NCBI RefSeq assembly: GCF_024753135.1
Contig: NZ_JANUGP010000029.1
Span: 28,567-92,566 of the forward strand
Direction: 5' to 3'
DNA from: Streptomyces pyxinicus
Lineage (GTDB): Bacteria > Actinomycetota > Actinomycetes > Streptomycetales > Streptomycetaceae
DNA length: 64,000 bases
Shown piece after piece: positions 59,529 to 64,000 of the stretch. Numbering within the stretch: position 1 is the stretch's first letter; each line of letters begins with the position of its first letter. The notes beneath the pieces were generated by a model. That model saw nothing but the letters and a program-made list of their open reading frames with translations, made no database searches and was not told where the DNA came from. The position numbers and the translations under genes were made by a program.

Positions 59529-60599
59529 TCAGGCGCAGCAGTCGGGGTCCAGACCGGACGGCAGGTGCTCCCCGCCGAAGACGGCGCAGGTCGCCTCGTG
59601 ACCGCCGAGCGCGGCCACGGCCAGCAGCAGGGAGCCCGCCGTCCAGGTCGTCAGTTCGCGCGGCCAGACGGCGCCGTCCTCGAAGACGTAGCCCGTCCAG
59701 TAGAGGCCGGAGTCGGGGTCGCGCAGGTGCTGGATGGACTGCAGGATCTCCAGGGCCCGGTCGGACTCGCCCACCACCCACAGGGCCAGGGCGAGTTCGC
59801 TGGACTCGCCGCCGGTCACCCACGGGTTGGGCACCACGCAGCGCACACCGAGGCCGGGGACGACGAACCGGTCCCAGGACTCCTCGATGCGGGCCTTGGC
59901 CTCGGCACCGGTCAGCGCGCCGCCGAGGACCGGATAGTACCAGTCCATGGAGTAGCGGTCCTTGTCGAGGAACCGCTCGGGGTGCCGGCGGATCGCGTGC
60001 CGCAGCGCACCGGCCGCCAACTCCCAGTCCGGCTGCGGCTCTTCGCGCTGCTCGGCGATGGCGAGGGCGCAGCGCAGGGCGTGGTGGACGGAGGAACTGC
60101 CGGTCAGCAGCGCGTCGGTGGCGGCCGTACCGTCGTCGTCGCGGCGCCAGCCGATCTGCCCGCCGGGCTGCTGGAGGCGCAGCACCCATTCCACGGCCGC
60201 GTACACGCTCGGCCACATGCGGTCGAGGAACGTGTCGTCGCCGGTGGAGAGGTAGTGGTGCCAGACGCCGACGGCTATGTAGGCGACGAAGTTGGACTCG
60301 CGGGCGCGGTCGGTGACGTCGTCGTGGGCGCCGTCGGCGTAGGCGGCGTACCAGGAGCCGTCCGGGTTCTGGTGCCGGGCGAGCCAGGTGTAGGCACGCT
60401 CGGCGGCCTCGTGCTCGCCGGCCGCGTCCAGGGCCATGGCGGCCTCGGTGTGGTCCCAGGGGTCCAGGTGGTGGCCGCGGAACCAGGGGATCGCGCCGTC
60501 CTCCCGCTGCACGGTGAGCAGGCCGGTCACGGTGGCGGCGGCCTGCTCGGCGGTGAGGACCCCGGGCAGGACGAGGTGTTCTGTCCGGGGCGTGGTCAC
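59529..60599 (-). CDS. Alpha/alpha-toroid protein (prenyltransferase/squalene-cyclase-like or glycoside-hydrolase-like)
   Basis: 356 aa, GTG at 60599 overlapping the methyltransferase stop by 4 bases. Repeating helical units with QREDGAIPWF, HQNPDGSWYAAY, LQQPGGQIGWRRD and LRDPDSGLYWTGYVF are QW-like motifs of squalene-hopene cyclase and prenyltransferase toroids. No cyclase DxDD is seen, so it is not an ordinary terpene cyclase. HHLDPWDHTEAAMALD and SMDWYYPVLGGALTG also recall six-hairpin glycosidases. Third gene of the GT4-methyltransferase operon. Confidence 0.85.
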   Translation of the reverse strand: MTTPRTEHLVLPGVLTAEQAAATVTGLLTVQREDGAIPWFRGHHLDPWDHTEAAMALDAAGEHEAAERAYTWLARHQNPDGSWYAAYADGAHDDVTDRARESNFVAYIAVGVWHHYLSTGDDTFLDRMWPSVYAAVEWVLRLQQPGGQIGWRRDDDGTAATDALLTGSSSVHHALRCALAIAEQREEPQPDWELAAGALRHAIRRHPERFLDKDRYSMDWYYPVLGGALTGAEAKARIEESWDRFVVPGLGVRCVVPNPWVTGGESSELALALWVVGESDRALEILQSIQHLRDPDSGLYWTGYVFEDGAVWPRELTTWTAGSLLLAVAALGGHEATCAVFGGEHLPSGLDPDCCA

Positions 60600-61330
60600 C
60601 GGGCGTCCACCCGGGGCAGGTGGGGCTTGGTCGCGTAGGCCACGAAGCTCTTGCCGATCAGCGGGTTCAGCGCCCGCTCGGCGACCCGGGTGGCCAGCGG
60701 CTTCTTCATGATGTCCCAGACCAGCAGCTTGTGGTACGCCTGCACCGGCAGCGCCTTGTCGTTGTCGACGCCGAACGCGCACTTGAGCCACCAGTACGGG
60801 GAGTGCAGGGCGTGGGCGTGGTGGGTGCCGTAGGGCTTGAGGCCCGCCTCGCGCATCCGGGCGAGGAGTTCGTCGGCCCGGTAGATGCGGATGTGGCCGC
60901 CCTCGACCTCGTGGTAGGCGTCGGACAGCGCCCAGCAGACCTTCTCGGGGCCGTAGCGGGGCACGGTGACGGCGATCCGGCCGCCCGGCTTGAGGACGCG
61001 GACCATCTCGGCGAGGACGCCCTTGTCGTCGGGGATGTGCTCCATCACCTCGGAGATGATGACGACGTCGAAGGACGCGTCCGGGAACGGCAGCGCGAGG
61101 GCGTCGCCCTCCATGGCGGTGGCGGTGGCGCCCTCCGGTGCCTCGCCGGCCTCCTTCATCGCCGCGAACCACTTGGCGACCTCGCGGATCTCCTCGCCGT
61201 TCTGGTCGAGGGCCACGACCTGGGCGCCGCGCCGGTAGCACTCGAAGGCGTGCCGGCCGGCCCCGCAGCCGAGGTCCAGGACACGGTCGCCGGGGGCGAG
61301 CGGGAACCGGGTGAAGTCGACGGTCAGCAC
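60596..61330 (-). CDS. Class I SAM-dependent methyltransferase (Methyltransf_11)
   Basis: 244 aa, GTG at 61330, overlapping the glycosyltransferase 3' end by 7 bases. Motif I RVLDLGCGAGRHAFECYRRGAQVVALDQN, acidic loop MEGDALALPFPDASFDVVIISEVMEHIPDD, post-motif MVRVLKPGGRIAVTVPRYGPE. The C-terminal half (YWWLKCAFGVDNDKALPVQAYHKLLVWDIMKKP) has a possible amphipathic membrane-association helix, as in lipid or sterol/quinone methylases. Substrate probably a product or carrier shared with the flanking genes. Confidence 0.92.
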   Translation of the reverse strand: MLTVDFTRFPLAPGDRVLDLGCGAGRHAFECYRRGAQVVALDQNGEEIREVAKWFAAMKEAGEAPEGATATAMEGDALALPFPDASFDVVIISEVMEHIPDDKGVLAEMVRVLKPGGRIAVTVPRYGPEKVCWALSDAYHEVEGGHIRIYRADELLARMREAGLKPYGTHHAHALHSPYWWLKCAFGVDNDKALPVQAYHKLLVWDIMKKPLATRVAERALNPLIGKSFVAYATKPHLPRVDAR

Positions 61331-62793
61331 GTGGCCCTGCTTTCGGGGTAGACGCCGGTGTCACTCGTGGAGGCCGCGGGGGTCGCGGAGGCCGTGGAGG
61401 CGACGCTCGGGGCGGCCGGGGCCCGGCCGGGCTCGGGGCTCACCGGGCCCACCGGGTTTACGGGGCTTGCGGGGCGCCGGTCGCCGGGGGCGGCGGAGCG
61501 GGCGATGGCCTCGCGGTAGCGGGCGACGGTGCCCTCGGCGGCGCGCGCCCAGGTGAAGTGCCGCAGCACCCGCTCCCGGCCGGCCCGGCCGAGCCGGGTC
61601 CGCAGCTCCGGGTCGCCGAGCAGCCGGCCGAGCCCGGCGGCCAGCGCGCCCGCGTCGCCGGGCGGTACGGCCAGACAGGTCTCGCCGTCGCGGCCGGCGA
61701 CCTCGGGGATGGCGCCGCCGGTGGTGGCGACCAGCGGGGTGCCGGTGGCCATGGCCTCGGCGGCGGGCAGCGAGAACCCCTCGTACAGCGAGGGCACGCA
61801 GGCGACCTCGGCGGAGCGGATCAGGTCGACCAGTTCGGCGTCGGAGATGCCCTTGACGAACTCGACGGCCCCGGCGAGGCCGTAGCGCTCCATCGCCTGG
61901 GCGACCGGGCCCTCGGTGGGCCGCTTGCCGACGACGACGAGGTGGGCGGCCGGGTGCTCGGTGCGCACCTTGGCCAGCGCCTCCACCAGGAAGACCAGGC
62001 CCTTGAGGGGCACGTCGGCGCTGGAGGTGGTGACGATCCGGCCCGGCACCTGCGGCACGGCCGGGTCCGGCGCGAACAGGCCGGTGTCGGCGCCGATGTG
62101 GACGACGTGGACGCGGTCGCCGGCGACGCCGAGGTGGTCCACGATCTCCTGCCGGGAGGTGCCGGAGACGGTGAGGACGGCGGGCAGGCGGCGGGCGACG
62201 CGCTTCTGCATCCGGGTGAAGGCGTACCAGCGGCGCACCGAGTAGCGGCGCTGCCAGGTGCCGGCGGCGTCCAGCTCCAACTGCCGGTCCACGGTGATGG
62301 GGTGGTGGATCGTGGTGACCAGGGGGGCGCCGATGTCGCCCAACAGGCCGTAGCCGAGCGTCTGGTTGTCGTGGACGACGTCGAACTCGCCGCGCCGGGC
62401 GCGCAGATGGCGGCGGGCGCGGAGCGAGAAGGTCAGCGGCTCGGGGAAACCGCCGGTCCACATGGTGGCCACTTCGAGGGCGTCGACCCAGTCCCGGTAC
62501 TCGTCGCGCTTCGGGGTGCGGAAGGGGTCGGGCTGGCGGTACAGGTCGAGGCTGGGCAGCTCGGTGAGGGTGAGGCCGGGGAGCCCCTCGTCGAGGACGG
62601 GGTAGGGCTGGGAGCCGATGACCTCGACACGGTGGCCGAGACGGGCGAGTTCGCGCGAAAGGTGCCGTACGTAGACGCCCTGGCCGCCGCAGAACGGGTT
62701 CCCCTTATAGGTGAGGAGAGCGATGTCGAGCGGTCGCCCGCCGTCGGCGGCGGGTTCCTGGCCGGCACCCGCACCCCGGGCTTCAGCGGTCAC
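61324..62793 (-). CDS. GT4-family glycosyltransferase
   Basis: 489 aa, GTG at 62793. Two Rossmann halves: LDIALLTYKGNPFCGGQGVYVRHLSREL at the N-terminus (GGQGVYV donor loop) and the C-terminal GT4 signature VPSLYEGFSLPAAEAMATGTPLVATTGGAIPEV with its ExFGxxxxE-type motif. HHPITVDRQLEL and VSGTSRQEIVDHLGV fit retaining GT-B enzymes. The last ~40 residues are Ser/Thr/Ala-rich. First gene of the operon, divergent from the KstR-like regulator and its operator. Confidence 0.93.
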   Translation of the reverse strand: MTAEARGAGAGQEPAADGGRPLDIALLTYKGNPFCGGQGVYVRHLSRELARLGHRVEVIGSQPYPVLDEGLPGLTLTELPSLDLYRQPDPFRTPKRDEYRDWVDALEVATMWTGGFPEPLTFSLRARRHLRARRGEFDVVHDNQTLGYGLLGDIGAPLVTTIHHPITVDRQLELDAAGTWQRRYSVRRWYAFTRMQKRVARRLPAVLTVSGTSRQEIVDHLGVAGDRVHVVHIGADTGLFAPDPAVPQVPGRIVTTSSADVPLKGLVFLVEALAKVRTEHPAAHLVVVGKRPTEGPVAQAMERYGLAGAVEFVKGISDAELVDLIRSAEVACVPSLYEGFSLPAAEAMATGTPLVATTGGAIPEVAGRDGETCLAVPPGDAGALAAGLGRLLGDPELRTRLGRAGRERVLRHFTWARAAEGTVARYREAIARSAAPGDRRPASPVNPVGPVSPEPGRAPAAPSVASTASATPAASTSDTGVYPESRATC

Positions 62794-62847
62794 TCCGGTG
62801 CCCCCTTCTGCCTGCGACCCGAGCGAGACTACGACGGGACGCTAATG

Positions 62848-62867
62848 TAGAACAAGTTTCAGACTTG
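62848..62867. promoter_or_regulatory. KstR-type operator between gt4 operon and tetR
   Basis: TAGAACAAGTTTCA (62848-62861) matches the mycobacterial KstR consensus TNNAACNNGTTNNA at every fixed position. An overlapping inverted repeat CAAGT-N5-ACTTG spans 62853-62867. It sits 55 bp upstream of the glycosyltransferase start in the 219-bp divergent region. Confidence 0.78.
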
Positions 62868-63012
62868 ATCATTCGAGAGGCTCCGAATCTACCGGCAGGT
62901 AGGAGCGCTGGGAGCAGTGGATCAGGTGATTCACGCCACGGCCCGCCGCCCCGCCGCGCGCTTCGGTCACCTGCCCTGCCGACGCCCTCACCGACTGTCA
63001 CGGACGGGACCC

Positions 63013-63645
63013 ATGCCTGCGCGATCCAAGCTGCAAGCCGGCGCGGCCCGGCCCGCGTCCCCGCTCACCGAGCGGCAGGAGGCCCGCCGCCGCGGCATCC
63101 TGCGCGCGAGCGCCCGGCTGGCCGGCCGGGGCGGCTTCGACGCGGTGCAGATGCGCGAGGTCGCGGAGTGCTCGCAGGTCGCCCTCGGGACGCTGTACCG
63201 CTACTTCCCGTCCAAGGTGCACCTGCTGGTCGCCACCATGCAGGACCAGTTGGAGCACCTGCACGGAACGCTGCGCCGCCGGCCACCGGCGGGCGCCACG
63301 GCCGGGGAACGCGTCGCCGAGACCCTGATGCGCGCCTTCCGCGCCCTCCAGCGCGAGCCGCACCTGGCCGACGCGATGGTCCGCGCCCTCACCTTCGCCG
63401 ACCGCAGCGTCTCCCCCGAGGTCGACCAGGTCTCCCGCCAGACGACGGCCATCATCCTGGACGCGATGCGCCTGGACACCGCCCCCACCCCCGGACAGCT
63501 CTCCGCGATCCGCGTCATCGAACACACCTGGCACTCCGCCCTCGTCACCTGGCTCTCGGGCCGCGCGTCCATCGCCCAGGTCCGGACGGACATCGAGACG
63601 GCTTGCCGGTTGATCGACCTGGAGGACACCGCGGTACGGCTGTGA
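63013..63645 (+). CDS. KstR-like TetR family regulator
   Basis: 210 aa, ATG at 63013 (MPARSKLQAGAARPASPLTERQ); a GTG at 62917 would add 32 Arg/His-rich residues across the leader. HTH region FDAVQMREVAECSQVALGTLYRYFPSKVHLLVATMQDQLEHLH is nearly the KstR signature, and the ligand domain (ADRSVSPEVDQVSRQTTAIILDAM, IEHTWHSALVTWLSGR) also follows KstR. KstR senses cholesterol-derived CoA thioesters in mycobacteria. Here no sterol genes adjoin; the target is likely the divergent GT4 operon. Confidence 0.93.
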   Translation: MPARSKLQAGAARPASPLTERQEARRRGILRASARLAGRGGFDAVQMREVAECSQVALGTLYRYFPSKVHLLVATMQDQLEHLHGTLRRRPPAGATAGERVAETLMRAFRALQREPHLADAMVRALTFADRSVSPEVDQVSRQTTAIILDAMRLDTAPTPGQLSAIRVIEHTWHSALVTWLSGRASIAQVRTDIETACRLIDLEDTAVRL

Positions 63646-63702
63646 CGAGGGTGTGACGGGGGCGGCTTGTTCCCGGTCGGCGCACTGGTGATGATGGGGC
63701 CC

Positions 63703-64000
63703 ATGTCTGAACACGGGGGCGGCTCAGGCGAGTCACCGCACATCGAGGTTCCCAGGTCCCGGCTCGCCGAGTACGCGGAGCTGGCCACGCCTTCGCAGGA
63801 GCAGACGGACTCGCCGCCGGACGACGATACGCCCGCGGACTGTCGGCAGGGCGCGTCCGGAGACTCGGGGGCGCTCCCCGAGGGCACGACGGCAAGGGCC
63901 CGCAGGAGGGAATTCGCCGCGCTGCTGGGCGAGTTCCGCCGTACCGCTGTCCTGGTCCCGCTGGGTGACGGCCCGGGGCCGGTGGAGGAACGCGGACTGC
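63703..64000 (+). CDS. Probable SseB-family protein, 5' part
   Basis: ATG at 63703 (MSEHGGGSGESPHIEVPRSRLAEYAEL); an in-frame ATG at 63694 is possible. The frame is open to the window edge. After an acidic, disordered 65-residue start comes RREFAALLGEFRRTAVLVPLGDGPGPVEERGL, which looks like the beginning of an SseB N-terminal domain. Too short for certainty. Confidence 0.6.
   Translation, partial: MSEHGGGSGESPHIEVPRSRLAEYAELATPSQEQTDSPPDDDTPADCRQGASGDSGALPEGTTARARRREFAALLGEFRRTAVLVPLGDGPGPVEERGL

Overview
The window is about 70% G+C, with mostly GTG/ATG starts, short intergenic gaps, an AfsR/SARP-type regulator, paired HtaA heme proteins, DmdR/IdeR-type iron boxes and a high-copy-looking Streptomyces palindrome. 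All of this points to a Streptomyces chromosome, probably the conserved core arm. I found about 60 protein genes, one structured RNA gene (RNase P RNA) and no tRNA, rRNA, CRISPR, insertion sequence or prophage.

Layout. 1-6.9 kb: a DHA1 efflux pump (cut by the window edge), a membrane-anchored EEP phosphatase/nuclease, a DHA2 pump with its TetR regulator, panB with a strong terminator, and an unknown SIS-like protein. 7-10.5 kb: a signal-less sialidase coupled to F420 reductase npdG, a site-2 protease and small unknowns. 10.5-17 kb: an AfsR-like regulator beside a DrrAB-type exporter and another MFS pump. 17.5-18.6 kb: map.

18.7-31.1 kb is the most coherent block, an iron/heme acquisition island: heme oxygenase, a 67-aa secreted protein, a PhzF homologue, two HtaA surface proteins, HmuTUV, a broken duplicate of the hmuV 3' end, then EfeO-EfeB-EfeU and a lipoprotein. 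Three promoters carry iron-box sequences, so heme capture, import and cleavage, plus ferrous uptake, look like one regulon.

31-45.2 kb is accessory: prim-pol, TetR, Rsm22-like protein, two beta-lactamase-fold hydrolases, a Bcr/CflA pump, SDR, D-Ala-D-Ala carboxypeptidase, SnoaL and DoxX proteins, rnpB (minus strand), a TetR/FAD-monooxygenase pair around an AT-rich operator, and YaaA. 45.3-48.9 kb: KDPG aldolase, and the conserved Nif3, zinc-ribbon and RNase H/acid phosphatase operon. 49-59.5 kb: a Gly-repeat protein, a 52-aa ORF, a MaoC protein, a two-component system followed by an MFS pump with an extra C-terminal beta domain, a methyltransferase, an amidase and small envelope proteins.

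59.5-63.7 kb: an overlapping three-gene operon (GT4 glycosyltransferase, SAM methyltransferase, alpha/alpha-toroid protein) divergent from a KstR-like TetR regulator, with an exact TNNAACNNGTTNNA (KstR-type) operator between them. This is the best candidate for an undescribed pathway. The window ends in a probable SseB-family gene.

A side theme is in-frame or gene-edge short tandem duplication (6- to 20-bp units) at six or more places, plus two genes whose best start codon appears to be CTG.
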